Shown: piece after piece, positions 28,472 to 38,297 of the stretch
Layout of the letters: each line of letters starts with the position of its first letter
Position numbering within the stretch: the first letter of the stretch is position 1
NCBI RefSeq assembly: GCF_000024365.1
Contig: NC_013235.1
Span: 4,278,001 to 4,342,000, forward strand
Source: Nakamurella multipartita DSM 44233
GTDB lineage: Bacteria; Actinomycetota; Actinomycetes; Mycobacteriales; Nakamurellaceae
Reading direction: 5' to 3'
DNA length: 64,000 nt
The notes under the pieces: generated by a model
Database searches by the model: none
Told to the model about the DNA's origin: nothing
Seen by the model: the letters and a program-made list of their open reading frames with translations, nothing else
Position numbers and translations under genes: made by a program

Positions 28472-30370
28472 TCAGCCGCCGGCCATCCGCAGCCGCAGCC
28501 CGCTGGCCCGGGCGGCCGGACGGGCGACGGCGGCCCGTACCTCGGCCTCGGTGCCGATCAACCGCACCCGGGTCTGCGCCCGGGTGAGCGCCGTGTACAA
28601 CAACTCTCGGGTGCACAGCGGCGAATCCGCCTCCGGCAGCACGACGGTCACCCGGTCGAACTGGCTGCCCTGGCTGCGGTGCACGGTCATCGCGTGCACG
28701 GTCTGCACGTCGGCCAGCCGGCCCGGCGCGTAGTCCACGATGCGGCCGTGCTGGCTGAAGGAGACCCGCAGCTGGCCCCCGGTCAGCACGGCCACCCCGA
28801 CATCGCCGTTGAACAGCCGCAGCGTGTAGTCGTTGGCGGTGACCAGCACCGGCCGGCCCGGGTACCACAACCGATGCGGCGGCAGCAGATCCTCGGCCGC
28901 CAGCCAATTCTCGATGCGATAGGTCCATTGCGTCACCCCGCGCGGCCCGCTGCGGTGGGCGCACAGCACCCGGTGGCCGTCCAGCCGGCGCAGCGCCTCC
29001 TGCGCCTCGCCGGCATCCGCGGCCGCCCGCACGGCCGCGGCGGTGCCGACGACGTCGGGTCGGACGGCGGCGTCCACCGCCGCGCCCGCCCCGGCGGTGT
29101 CCTCCGGCGCGATCAGGGCCACGTCGGCGCCCGGGCGGGCCAGCACGGCCAGCGCGGCGTCGGCGTCACCGGCGCGGACGGCGGCGGCCAGCTCGGCGAT
29201 GTCACCGCCGAAGCGCCAGGTCCGGTCCAGCAGGGCCACCGCGTCGGCCCGGGCCGGCGCGATGGCCGGCGGGCCGGGTGGGACCGCGCCCGGCCCTGCG
29301 GCCGACCCCGCTGCCGACTCTGTGGCCGACCCCGTCGCCGACCCTGTGGCCGGAGGTGCGGCCGGGACCGCGGTCAGCCCGGCGACCAGGTCGGCCAGCA
29401 CCGCGCCGGCCTCCACCGAGGCGAGCTGGTCCGGGTCGCCGACCAGGATGAGCCGGGCGTCCGGCCGCACGGCCTCGAGCAGCCGGGCCATCATCGTCAG
29501 CGAGACCATCGAGGTCTCGTCGACCACCACCACGTCGAACGGCAGCCGGTTGTCCCGGTCGTGCCGGAACCGCTGGCTGCGGCCGGGCAGCCAACCGAGC
29601 AGCCGGTGCAGCGTGGAGGCGGTCAGGGTCGGCAGGTCGTGCCGGTCGGCCGGGCTCAGCGCCACGGCCTGGGCCTGCACCGCCGCCTGCAGCCGGGCGG
29701 CGGCCTTGCCGGTCGGTGCGGCCATGGCGACCCGCGGCCGCGCCCCCGGCTGCCCCATCAGCAGGGCCAGCACCCGGGCCACGGTGGTGGTCTTGCCGGT
29801 GCCCGGCCCGCCGCCGATCACCGTGGTCCAGCCGGTCGCGGCCAGCTCGGCGGCGTGCCGCTGCCCCGGATCACCGCCGGCGAACAGCCGGTCCAACCCG
29901 TCCGCCAGCGCGACCCGGTCCACCACCGGCGGTGGCTGCGCCCGCCGGTCGCGCAGGTCGTCGCGGACCTGCTGCTCCTGCGTCCGGTACCGGTCCAGGT
30001 AGAGCAGGTCGAACTCCCACTGCAGCGGCCGGCCGGCGCCGACCAGCAGGCTGGCCCGGACCGCGTCCCGCCAGTCCGGCAGGACCGGCCAGTCCCCGCC
30101 GGGATCGGCCAGCAGCAGCGTGGCCCGGGCCTGCGCCAGGTCGATGCAGACCGAGCCGCTGCGGATCCCGCGCACCGCCATCGCGACGGCCAGCCGCACC
30201 CGGTCGTCGGGCTCGCCGGCCAGCTGCGCGATCCGGGTGGCCACGTGCACGTCGGCGGCGCTGAGGACGTCGGCCACGTTGGCCGCCCGCAGCAGTCCGC
30301 TGGCGCCCAGGGCCAGCCGCCGATCGTAGGGGTCCTGCGGTCGCTCGAAGGACTCGGTGAACGTGCTCAT
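28472..30370 (-). CDS. recD: Exodeoxyribonuclease V alpha subunit RecD
   Basis: 632 residues, a superfamily 1B 5'-3' helicase and the fast motor of RecBCD. The N-terminal domain (about 1-140) contacts RecB/RecC. Walker A is IGGGPGTGKTTT, motif II DVVVVDETSM, and the C-terminal motif VHRSQGSQFDRV is followed by YTALTRA. A repetitive Ala/Ser/Gly linker coded by short DNA repeats (about 29280-29370) interrupts the motor between motifs. The start ATG 30370 overlaps the recB stop by 4 bases. Last gene of recC-recB-recD. Confidence 0.95.
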   Translation of the reverse strand: MSTFTESFERPQDPYDRRLALGASGLLRAANVADVLSAADVHVATRIAQLAGEPDDRVRLAVAMAVRGIRSGSVCIDLAQARATLLLADPGGDWPVLPDWRDAVRASLLVGAGRPLQWEFDLLYLDRYRTQEQQVRDDLRDRRAQPPPVVDRVALADGLDRLFAGGDPGQRHAAELAATGWTTVIGGGPGTGKTTTVARVLALLMGQPGARPRVAMAAPTGKAAARLQAAVQAQAVALSPADRHDLPTLTASTLHRLLGWLPGRSQRFRHDRDNRLPFDVVVVDETSMVSLTMMARLLEAVRPDARLILVGDPDQLASVEAGAVLADLVAGLTAVPAAPPATGSATGSATESAAGSAAGPGAVPPGPPAIAPARADAVALLDRTWRFGGDIAELAAAVRAGDADAALAVLARPGADVALIAPEDTAGAGAAVDAAVRPDVVGTAAAVRAAADAGEAQEALRRLDGHRVLCAHRSGPRGVTQWTYRIENWLAAEDLLPPHRLWYPGRPVLVTANDYTLRLFNGDVGVAVLTGGQLRVSFSQHGRIVDYAPGRLADVQTVHAMTVHRSQGSQFDRVTVVLPEADSPLCTRELLYTALTRAQTRVRLIGTEAEVRAAVARPAARASGLRLRMAGG

Positions 30371-33300
30371 GACGCGGTCCCGTCCAGCAGGTCCGAGACC
30401 GCGGTGATCAGCTCGACCGGCGGCGCCCAGCCGAACACCCCGCACGGTCGACCGTCGATCTCCGGCGTGTCCGGGCCGGCCATCCCTCGCACGAAAAGGT
30501 AGAGCACGCCGGCGATGTGGCGGCCCGGGTGATAGCCGGGCTGGCGCCAGCGCAGGAACCGATGCAGGGCAACGGTGTAGAGCATGGCCTGCAACGGGTA
30601 GTCCGACCCGGCCATGGCCGCGTCCATCGCCGCCGGCCGGTAGTCCCACAGGGACAAGGGCGCGCCGGAGTCGAAATCGCCCAGCCAGTTGGTCTTGTAG
30701 TCCGCGACCAGGTACCGCGGGCCGGGCAGCCGCAACACCGCGTCCAGGCTGCCGGTCAGGTACCCGCGCAGCGGCAGCTCGGCGAACGACGGCGCGGCCA
30801 ACCGGTCGGCGTACCCGGCCAGCGGGTCGGCGGCCGGCAGATGGCGACGGATCACCGGGGCAAGATCGCCCAGCACCAGGTCCGGCACCGGGCCGGCCGC
30901 GCGGTCGCCGCCGGCCAGCGGCAGCTCGAACTCCAGCTCGGTCAGCCGGTCCCGGGTGCCCAGGTCGGCCAGGGTCAGGCCGCCGGCCAGCGGGCCGAGG
31001 GAGGTGCGCAGCACCGGCACCAGGGCGGCGGCCAGCGTGTCCGGGTCGAGAGGGAAGCCGACCCGGGCGACCTGCTCGGCGCAGCGGGCCCGCACCTGGG
31101 CAGGCAGGTCGGCGGCGCGGGGGTCGGTGGTCTCGAACACGGCGTGCACCAGGGTGCCGAAGGTCGCCCCCACCGGCAGGTCGGCCATCGGCGAGAGGGT
31201 GGCGCGCAGGGCCGCCATGGGGTCCGCTACGGGGTCCGGTGCGCCGGCCGGCGCGGCGAGCGCGCCGTCCTCGTCGGCCAGTTCGGGGTGTTCCGGTTCG
31301 CTGCCCACCCCGAGGTCACCGGCCACCGGCCCGGCGTCCGCCCCGATCAACAGGCCGGACGAGCCCGCGGCCGACAGCGAGCTGTAGGAGACGCGGCGCC
31401 ACCGCTGCAGCTCCAGATCGCGGTGCAGCACGGCCACGGCCAGCTCGTCCGGCCGGGGCGCGTCCGCCGCCGGTGGTCGGGCGGCGCTGACTCCGACCTG
31501 CTCGAGCACCAACGCTCCGCGCTGCTGCCAGCCGTCCAGGCGGGTACGGGCCGCCTCGTCGCTGGGCACCTTGACGCTGTCGGGCACGCCACCGTCGAAA
31601 TCCCGGTCGCCGAACAGCACCCGATGCAGCCCCGAGGTTCGGGTGTTCTTCGTCGGCGCCCACCAGGTGACGACCTGGGACTGGGCCCGGGTCAGCCCGA
31701 CGTACAGGTGGCGCAGCGCCTCCCCGGCCTCCTCGGCCAGGGCCTGGTCCCGGCGCCGGCCGCGGCCGGGGGTGTCCGGGCCGCCGATGTCGAGCACGCG
31801 GTGACCGTCCTGATGCAGCAGCAGCACGTCCGGCTCGTCGTTGTACCAGCGGTCGAACGCGAACGGCAGGTAGACCACCGGGTACTGCAGGCCCTTGCTG
31901 GCGTGCAGGGTGACCACCTGGCAGGCGGCGGCGTCGGTCTCCAGGCGGCGCACCCGGTCGGCGGTGACATCCAACCGGTCGTCCGCGCGGCGACGGCGCA
32001 GCCATTCGGCCAGGGCGGCCACCCCGAGGCTGTCCTGGACCGCCGCGGTCTGCAGCAGCTGCCCGACGTGCCGCAGGTCGGTCAGCAGGCGCTCGCCGCC
32101 GACCCGCCCCAGCACCCGGGCCGGCAGTCCGGTCTCGACGCCGACGACCTCCAGCAGGGCCGCGACCCCGCGGGTGGCCAGCACTCCGGCCCACCCGCTG
32201 ATCAGCACGCTGAGCTCGTCGGTCGCTTCCTCCCCGCGAGCGGCCAGGTCCGCCGCCGACCAGCCGACGAACGCGGTGAGCGCGGCGGCCCGGACCCGGG
32301 CGGCCCGGTGCGGCTGTTCCAACGCCTCCAGCAGGGTGACCCACTGATCGGCGGCCTCGGTCTGAAAGACGCTGGAACTGCCGGCCACCACGGCCGGGAT
32401 ACCGACCCGGATCAGCGCTGTCTGCACGGTGCGGGCCTGCTTGTGCGTGCCCACGATCACCGCGACATGCCCGGCCTGCAAGGGCTTGTGGTCAAAGGTG
32501 GCGCCGGCGCCGAGCAGTTCGGCCAGGTCGGCGGCCAGGTCGCGGGCGATCAGCTCGCGGGCCCGGTCGATCGGGATCAGCTCGCCGGCCCCACAGTTCA
32601 CCTGGTCGCGGCGCAGCACCCGCAGCCGCAGCGGGGCGGCGCTGGGCGCGCCGTGCAGCCGGGGGCCGGGCAACGCGGAGACGACCGGCCGCACCACGAT
32701 CTCCGGGCTGCCCAGGGTCAGCTCGTGCAGCAGCACCTGCAGCGCGGTGACCAACGGCGGGTCGGTCCGCCAGTTGCGGTCCAGGGTGGCCCGGGCCGGC
32801 CCGGCGGTGTGCGCGGCGGCCAGGTAGGTGGGCACGTCACCGCCGCGGAAGGCGTAGATCGACTGCTTGGGATCGCCGATCAACACCATCGTCGCGTGCC
32901 CGGAGAACGCCCGGTCCAGGATCTGCCACTGCACCGGATCGGTGTCCTGGAACTCGTCGACCAGCACGAATGACCAGCGGCGGCGCATCCGCTCCCGGGC
33001 CGGCGCGTCCGCGGGCGCCAGCGCGGTGGCCAACCGACCCAGCAGGTCGTCGTAGCCCAGGATGCGGCGCTGCCGCTTGCGTTCCTCGACCTCCCGGCGG
33101 ACCCGCTGCCCGAACTTGATCCGCCAGTTCGCCGGGCTGATCGGATCCGGATCCGGCGGCGCCAACAGGGCCTGCGGGTCGTCGACGACCCGCCGGGCCA
33201 GGGCCAGCGCGGTGTCCCGGTCGAACACCGGCGGCAGGTCGCGCCGGGCGAACGCGGCGATGTAGAGGTCGTCGACGACCTGGACGATCAGGTCGTCCAG

Positions 33301-33786
33301 GGTATCGACCAGTTCGACGTCCGGGTCGGCGTCGCCGGCCACGCCCAGGCCAGTGAGCACGAACTGGCAGAACTGATGGGTGGTCAGGATGGTGGACGCG
33401 TCGTAGCCGGCCAGCGCGGCGCGGAGCCGGTCCCGCCGCCGGCCGACCTGCGCCTCGTCGACGTCGTGCGCGCCGGGGCCACCGGCCAGCAGCGCGTGCA
33501 CCGGGTCCGCGCCGGCGCGAGCGGCGGCCGGATCGGCCAGCGCCCGCTCGGCCCGCACCAGGTGGTCCCGGACCCGCTCGCGCAACTCCTGGCTGGCCGC
33601 GCGGCCGAAGGTGATCACCAGCAGCTGGTCCGGCCGGGCCACCCCTTCGGCGATGTACCGGGTGACCAGGTCGCCGATGGCGTGGGTCTTGCCGGTCCCG
33701 GCGCTGGCCTCCAGCAGGGTGGTCCCCCTGGGCAGCGGGCCACAGGCGTCGAACGACGGGATCGGGTCCGGCTGCTCGCTCGTCAC
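30367..33786 (-). CDS. recB: Exodeoxyribonuclease V beta subunit RecB
   Basis: 1,139 residues, a UvrD-type 3'-5' helicase fused to the RecB nuclease. Walker A EASAGTGKT is at 26-34, motif II is LVDEFQDTD, and VVTLHASKGLQYPVV is a late helicase motif. The nuclease core near the end has GSLDAVL, the catalytic VADYKTN (Asp about 1029, Lys about 1031) and a downstream Gln in PLQAML, so it should be active. It processes double-strand ends for RecA loading. GTG 33786 overlaps the recC stop, and the gene ends overlapping the recD start. Confidence 0.95.
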   Translation of the reverse strand: MTSEQPDPIPSFDACGPLPRGTTLLEASAGTGKTHAIGDLVTRYIAEGVARPDQLLVITFGRAASQELRERVRDHLVRAERALADPAAARAGADPVHALLAGGPGAHDVDEAQVGRRRDRLRAALAGYDASTILTTHQFCQFVLTGLGVAGDADPDVELVDTLDDLIVQVVDDLYIAAFARRDLPPVFDRDTALALARRVVDDPQALLAPPDPDPISPANWRIKFGQRVRREVEERKRQRRILGYDDLLGRLATALAPADAPARERMRRRWSFVLVDEFQDTDPVQWQILDRAFSGHATMVLIGDPKQSIYAFRGGDVPTYLAAAHTAGPARATLDRNWRTDPPLVTALQVLLHELTLGSPEIVVRPVVSALPGPRLHGAPSAAPLRLRVLRRDQVNCGAGELIPIDRARELIARDLAADLAELLGAGATFDHKPLQAGHVAVIVGTHKQARTVQTALIRVGIPAVVAGSSSVFQTEAADQWVTLLEALEQPHRAARVRAAALTAFVGWSAADLAARGEEATDELSVLISGWAGVLATRGVAALLEVVGVETGLPARVLGRVGGERLLTDLRHVGQLLQTAAVQDSLGVAALAEWLRRRRADDRLDVTADRVRRLETDAAACQVVTLHASKGLQYPVVYLPFAFDRWYNDEPDVLLLHQDGHRVLDIGGPDTPGRGRRRDQALAEEAGEALRHLYVGLTRAQSQVVTWWAPTKNTRTSGLHRVLFGDRDFDGGVPDSVKVPSDEAARTRLDGWQQRGALVLEQVGVSAARPPAADAPRPDELAVAVLHRDLELQRWRRVSYSSLSAAGSSGLLIGADAGPVAGDLGVGSEPEHPELADEDGALAAPAGAPDPVADPMAALRATLSPMADLPVGATFGTLVHAVFETTDPRAADLPAQVRARCAEQVARVGFPLDPDTLAAALVPVLRTSLGPLAGGLTLADLGTRDRLTELEFELPLAGGDRAAGPVPDLVLGDLAPVIRRHLPAADPLAGYADRLAAPSFAELPLRGYLTGSLDAVLRLPGPRYLVADYKTNWLGDFDSGAPLSLWDYRPAAMDAAMAGSDYPLQAMLYTVALHRFLRWRQPGYHPGRHIAGVLYLFVRGMAGPDTPEIDGRPCGVFGWAPPVELITAVSDLLDGTAS

Positions 33787-36700
33787 AGCGCGCCCCGTTC
33801 CTCGTGCTGCTGCAGCGGGCGCCACAACCGGCCCGCGAGCAGGGCGAACCGTCCGGTCGCCGTCCCGCGATCGGTGCCGGTGTCGGCGTCGATGCCGGGG
33901 TCGGTGCCGGTGTCGATGCCGGTGTCGGGGTCCGTTCCGGATCCGGTCAGCACGCTGAACGGGGCGTCACGGCCCCAGACCCGCATGTTGGCCGCGTCCT
34001 GCCGCTCGCCCGGGTACTTGCCGCCGGTCCAGGTGGCGGCGGCCTGGTCCTGCGCCTTGTCGTGGTCCATCCCGCGGCGGCGCGCGTCGGCGTACTTCTC
34101 ACCGGTCTTGAGCGGCAGCGGCAACGGCGCGCGCAGGCCCTCCTCGTACAGGCCGACCAGATCGATCAGCAGTTCGCGGGCCCGCTCGCCCGGCAGCGCG
34201 GCCAGGGTGGCGCACTGCGGGCGGCCACGCTCGGCCCGACCGACGGCCGCCGCAGTCCAGGCGAGGGCGGGGTCGGACGCGGTCAGCGCGAGAAAGGCCA
34301 GCCAGGATTGGAGCCGGGCCCGGGGGGCGAGCTTGCTGTAGGAGACGGTGACCAGCCCGATGCCGTGCACCCCGCCGACGGTGCCGCGCAGCCGACGCCC
34401 GTCGGGCAGCGGCACCGAGACCTCGACCGTGTGCCGGGGCGCCGCCCGCAGGGTCGCCGTCCGGTCCACCAGCGGCCGCACGTCCCGCAGCACCCGCTCC
34501 AACGCCCGGCCGCCCAGCGCGGCCGGCGGCAGTACCCCGCGGCGCCACTCGGCCTGCCGGCACTCCTGCTCGGGCACCCCGGCCAGCCGGTCGCGCAGGA
34601 TCCGGTCACCGACCCCCCACTCCTGCAACGCATCCAGATCGACCGGCAGGTCGTCGGGCGGATCGTCCTGCTCGAACGGCACCGCGACGTCGAGCCGGCG
34701 CCGCAGGAACCCCTTGGCCGGGTGAGTCAGCACCTCGATCACCTCGGCCAGTTCCACGTCGGCCGGCGGCCGGTCGGGGGCCGGCAGCGGCGCGGGGACC
34801 AGCCGGCCGGCCGGCCGGCGCGGACCCGCCAGCGCCCGAGCCCCGCCGAGGGCGACCGGGTCAAAGGTGAACGGGCCCACCCGCCCGAGCGCGCCCGCCG
34901 TGAGTGTCCGCGCGTCGAACGGCTGCAACGGGTGGCGCACCAGCACCAGGTCCCGCACGGCGCCGCCGGTGGCGGTCGTCGCCGTGTCGTCCAACGCGTC
35001 GAGCAGCTCGCCCACCGGCACCGCGGGCGGACGCTGGGCGCCGGTGCGCTCGTCCGCGCCGGAGTAGGTGATGACCAGCTTCTCGGTCGCCGCGACGATC
35101 GCGTCCAGCATCAGCTGGCGGTCCTGGGAACGCAGATCCCTTTCCCCGCAGGCAGGTTCTCGGATGAGCAAGTCGTCGCCGTCCTCCCGGGCGCCCCGCG
35201 GGAAGACCCCGTCGTCCAGCCCGAGCAGGCAGATCACCCGGTGCGGCACCGACCGCATCGGCATCATGGTGCACACGGTCAGCGTGCCGGTCCGGAAGTT
35301 GGCCCGAGTGGGCCGGCCGGCCAGGGCGCCGGCCAGCAGCGCCCGGACGTCGGCCAGCCCGAGCTCGAGACCGGTCGATCCGGCCGCGGCCGCGTGCCGC
35401 TGCACGGCGGCCACCTCGGCCCGGAACTCGGCCACCTGCCACGCCGCCCGCGCCGGCACCGAGGTCAGGCTCTGCACTCCGGCCAGCAGCTCGGCGCACC
35501 ACCGCTGCACGCTGTGCCGGCTGCTCAGGGTGTCCACCACGGTGGCCAGCCGGTCGATCAACTCGGCCAACCGGCCGGCGAGATCGACGTCGGCGCTGCC
35601 GATCTCGTCCAGTGGCAGCGCGGTCTCGAGCCGGTTGCCGGGCTCGTCGGACATGCACACGCCGAGCAGGATCCGGTCCAGCGCCGCCCGCCAGGTGTTC
35701 TGTCCGTACTCGGCCAGGCCGTACCGGCGGCGGTGCTCGGCGTCCAGCCCCCACCGGGCGCCAGCCGCGGCGACCCAGTCGGCCAGCGTGCTCAGTTCGT
35801 CGTCGTCGAAGCCGAACCGGTGCCGGACCGGCGCGAACGCGGCGAAGTCCAGCACGTCGGAGGCGGTGACCCGGCTGCCGGCCAGGTCCAACAGCCGGTC
35901 CAGGGTGGCCAGCAGCGGATTCGTCTGGCGCAGCGCCCGGTCGGCCAACCGAACCTGCAGCTGATGGGCCGGATGGCCATCCGGCACCGAGTCGGCCAGC
36001 CCGAACGCACCCTGCAGCAGCGGCGCGAACGCCTCGATGTCCGGGCACATGATCAGGATGTCGGCCGGGTGCAGGGTGGGATCGTCGGCCAGCAGGCCGA
36101 TCACCACGTCGCGCAGCACGTCGACCTGACGGCCCGGGCCGTGGGCCGCGTGCACCCGGACGCTGTCGTCGGTGGCATCGACCACCGGCTTGTCGGCCAT
36201 GCCCGGTCCCGGGCGGCGGTTGTCGCTCAGGTCGCGCTGCAACCGGCCCAGCAGGGTGGCCGGTGGATCGTCGGCCCGATGCCAGGTGTCCCGGTCGATC
36301 CGGCCGGCCAGCACGGTGCGCAGTTCCCGCACGTCGCGGCCCATCGAGGCCAGCAGCGGGTGCGTGGCGGCGCCGGCCGTCGGGTCGTCGCGGCGCCGGA
36401 TCCGGCCCGGGACGGGCGGGCGCAGCTCACCGACCCGGTCCCACAGCACCGGCGAGGGATGCGGCAACCACAGGTGCACGTCCCGGTGGTGAGCCAGTGC
36501 GGACAGCAGCAGGACCTGCCGGTGCGGCAGGGCGGTCGCGCCGAACAGGCTGACCCGTTCGGGCAGGTCCACCGCCCCGGGATCGGCCGCCAGCCGCGCC
36601 GCTACCTGCGCGAACGTGGCCACCGGGTCGGGGGCGTCGATGCGGTCGCGCAGCCGCCGCCACAGCCGCGGCTGCCAGCTCAGGTCCGCCGGCACCGGCT

Positions 36701-37208
36701 CGCCCCAGCCGTCGTCGTCCCCGCCCTGCGACCAGGCGGCCACCATCTCCGGCCGGTGTTCGGCGTACCCGTCGAACAGGCCGGCGATCCGGCGGGCGAC
36801 CGCATACCGGCGGCCCCGGCGATGCTCGGCCTGGGCATCGTCGCCCCGGTAGCCCAGGTGCTCGGCCAGCAGCGCGCACCAGGGTTCGTGCACGGATGCC
36901 TCGATGGCGGCCAGCAGCGGCCAGACCGCGGCGTCCGGCGTCCAGGGATCGTCGGCCCGGTCGCCGGCGAGCTCATCGACCAGCGTGGTGGGACTGGGGA
37001 ACCGGACGGCGGCGCAGATGCCGTCGGACCGGCCGTCGCGGGTGCCGAGCCGGTGCGCGAGCCGCTGGGTGAGCCACCGTTCCACGCCTCGGGTCGGCAC
37101 GGCGACCACGTCCACGCCGAACGGGTCGGCCGGCGGCTCGGCCAGCAGGTCACCCAGCGCGGCGGCCAGGGCATCGGCGCGCTGGGCGCGGTGCACGTGC
37201 AGGCCCAC
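33783..37208 (-). CDS. recC: Exodeoxyribonuclease V gamma subunit RecC
   Basis: 1,141 residues, the scaffold and Chi-reading subunit, built like an inactive helicase-nuclease. Recognisable pieces are VPTRGVERWLTQRLAHRLG near the start, the RIAGLFDGYAEHRPEM stretch, and CLLGLDDGVFPRG in the second half. The C-terminus carries a degenerate Gly-Thr-Asp repeat (about 33850-33950) absent from most homologues. GTG 37208 is chosen because GGAGGGGG precedes it by about 8 bases. First gene of the recC-recB-recD operon. Confidence 0.94.
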   Translation of the reverse strand: MGLHVHRAQRADALAAALGDLLAEPPADPFGVDVVAVPTRGVERWLTQRLAHRLGTRDGRSDGICAAVRFPSPTTLVDELAGDRADDPWTPDAAVWPLLAAIEASVHEPWCALLAEHLGYRGDDAQAEHRRGRRYAVARRIAGLFDGYAEHRPEMVAAWSQGGDDDGWGEPVPADLSWQPRLWRRLRDRIDAPDPVATFAQVAARLAADPGAVDLPERVSLFGATALPHRQVLLLSALAHHRDVHLWLPHPSPVLWDRVGELRPPVPGRIRRRDDPTAGAATHPLLASMGRDVRELRTVLAGRIDRDTWHRADDPPATLLGRLQRDLSDNRRPGPGMADKPVVDATDDSVRVHAAHGPGRQVDVLRDVVIGLLADDPTLHPADILIMCPDIEAFAPLLQGAFGLADSVPDGHPAHQLQVRLADRALRQTNPLLATLDRLLDLAGSRVTASDVLDFAAFAPVRHRFGFDDDELSTLADWVAAAGARWGLDAEHRRRYGLAEYGQNTWRAALDRILLGVCMSDEPGNRLETALPLDEIGSADVDLAGRLAELIDRLATVVDTLSSRHSVQRWCAELLAGVQSLTSVPARAAWQVAEFRAEVAAVQRHAAAAGSTGLELGLADVRALLAGALAGRPTRANFRTGTLTVCTMMPMRSVPHRVICLLGLDDGVFPRGAREDGDDLLIREPACGERDLRSQDRQLMLDAIVAATEKLVITYSGADERTGAQRPPAVPVGELLDALDDTATTATGGAVRDLVLVRHPLQPFDARTLTAGALGRVGPFTFDPVALGGARALAGPRRPAGRLVPAPLPAPDRPPADVELAEVIEVLTHPAKGFLRRRLDVAVPFEQDDPPDDLPVDLDALQEWGVGDRILRDRLAGVPEQECRQAEWRRGVLPPAALGGRALERVLRDVRPLVDRTATLRAAPRHTVEVSVPLPDGRRLRGTVGGVHGIGLVTVSYSKLAPRARLQSWLAFLALTASDPALAWTAAAVGRAERGRPQCATLAALPGERARELLIDLVGLYEEGLRAPLPLPLKTGEKYADARRRGMDHDKAQDQAAATWTGGKYPGERQDAANMRVWGRDAPFSVLTGSGTDPDTGIDTGTDPGIDADTGTDRGTATGRFALLAGRLWRPLQQHEERGAL

Positions 37209-37288
37209 GCGGCCACCCCCTCCCACCGAAGTCCGGACCGTCGGCTCGACGGACGGGAGACAGTGTGGCGGACCGGTCGGACAGTGCC

Positions 37289-37346
37289 GATCGGTGGGCG
37301 GGCCGATCGGTGGGCGCCGATCGGTGGGCGGGCTGCTCGGTGGACG
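37289..37346. repeat. Tandem repeats upstream of recC
   Basis: Three exact copies of GATCGGTGGGCG lie at 37289-37300, 37305-37316 and 37319-37330, with a decayed fourth at 37335-37346. The first three overlap the 8-base palindrome CCGATCGG. They occupy the 144-base gap between the recC start and the end of the next minus-strand gene, 80-140 bases upstream of recC. They could be a regulator array or simple slippage; no coding function is seen. Confidence 0.6.
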
Positions 37347-37352
37347 GGTGGA

Positions 37353-37973
37353 TCAGTAGGACGCGAGGTCCGGGACCCGCAGGTGGGGCATGACCTCGTC
37401 GAACTCACGGACCTGGATCACGTTGGACTCCAGCAGCCGGCGGCCCTCGGCCCCGTTGATCCGCCGGTCCATGGCCTCGGTGCTCTCGTAGGCGATGGAC
37501 ACCGCCGCCCGACGCCAGTCCGGGTTGATCATCAGGCTGGTCGAACAGAATCCTCGGGTGGCGTCCAACGCCGGCAAGGTGGCGGTGTTGAACTCCGACA
37601 CCAGATCGTCGATCCCGGCGGTCTCCAGGCGGAGCCAGATCACCCGGGCACAGACCGGGTGCCCGGCGTGCTGGCGCCGGTGCATGGCCGCGATCTGCCA
37701 TTCCTCGAGTTCGGCGGTGCCGCCGCCGATCGCCTCGGCCGTTTTCTCCCGGATCGGCCGGATCTTGACCACACTGGCGTGCATGTCGGCCTTGGTCTCC
37801 CAGGCCGTGCTGATGATGGCCAGCCCATCGGTTCGGCTCGCCAGCACCGACATCCCGACGCAGGTCGGCATGCCGAGAATGGCAGGTACCGCGGTGTCCC
37901 GCAGGTACGCGATACAGGCGTCGACCCGGTCAGGGCGACCCTGGTGCACCGCGGTGCGCGCGAAGACGGTCAA
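37353..37973 (-). CDS. Tandem dimeric alpha/beta-barrel (ABM-like) protein
   Basis: 206 residues made of two similar halves (about 1-95 and 110-195), each with the alternating strand-helix pattern of antibiotic-biosynthesis-monooxygenase-like barrels (LTVFARTAV..., VIWLRLETAGID...). Such proteins act as small oxygenases, heme-degrading enzymes or stress proteins; no specific active site is visible. TTG 37973 is favoured because GGAGGTGA, an almost perfect ribosome site, lies 8 bases before it. In-frame GTGs at 37985 and 37991 fall inside that site. It is transcribed toward recC. Confidence 0.65.
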   Translation of the reverse strand: MTVFARTAVHQGRPDRVDACIAYLRDTAVPAILGMPTCVGMSVLASRTDGLAIISTAWETKADMHASVVKIRPIREKTAEAIGGGTAELEEWQIAAMHRRQHAGHPVCARVIWLRLETAGIDDLVSEFNTATLPALDATRGFCSTSLMINPDWRRAAVSIAYESTEAMDRRINGAEGRRLLESNVIQVREFDEVMPHLRVPDLASY

Positions 37974-38297
37974 TCCACACCTCACCTCCACTCGAGTACG
38001 ACTTACCTTTCCCTACCCGCGCAGTTAACGCCACGGTCAACCGCTCTGTCACACGGACGCTCAGTGAATTCATGGCCGCAGGCGTACCCGGCCCCGTCGC
38101 CGCGCCTGGTCCGATTCACCACTACGGGTTGATCAAGTGTGTGGGCCGGACACATAGGCGGTTGTAGATCTCCGCGTAGCGTCCTGACCGAACCCGCTCA
38201 CCGATGTTCTCGCCCGACGCCGGCCCGCCTCGCGATCACGCCGCGTCACCACGCTGACCAGCCCCGTTCCACCACCTCGACGAGGAGGACCCTCATC
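37974..38297. other. 324-base gap with promoter region of the ABC importer operon
   Basis: No open frame of credible codon use lies here. It divides the minus-strand barrel-protein gene from the plus-strand importer operon and must hold both promoters. The part before 38090 is AT-richer. A GAGGAGGA ribosome site at 38282-38289 serves the binding-protein gene. I cannot fix -35/-10 boxes with confidence. Confidence 0.5.

Noticed and set aside
27296-30502. A plus-strand open frame of 1,068 codons across the stress protein and recD
   Set aside because: Antisense shadow; both minus-strand genes beneath it have intact catalytic motifs.
33804-38132. A plus-strand open frame of 1,442 codons opposite recC and the barrel-protein gene
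   Set aside because: Low-complexity translation with no domain, and it spans two real minus-strand genes and their promoter gap.
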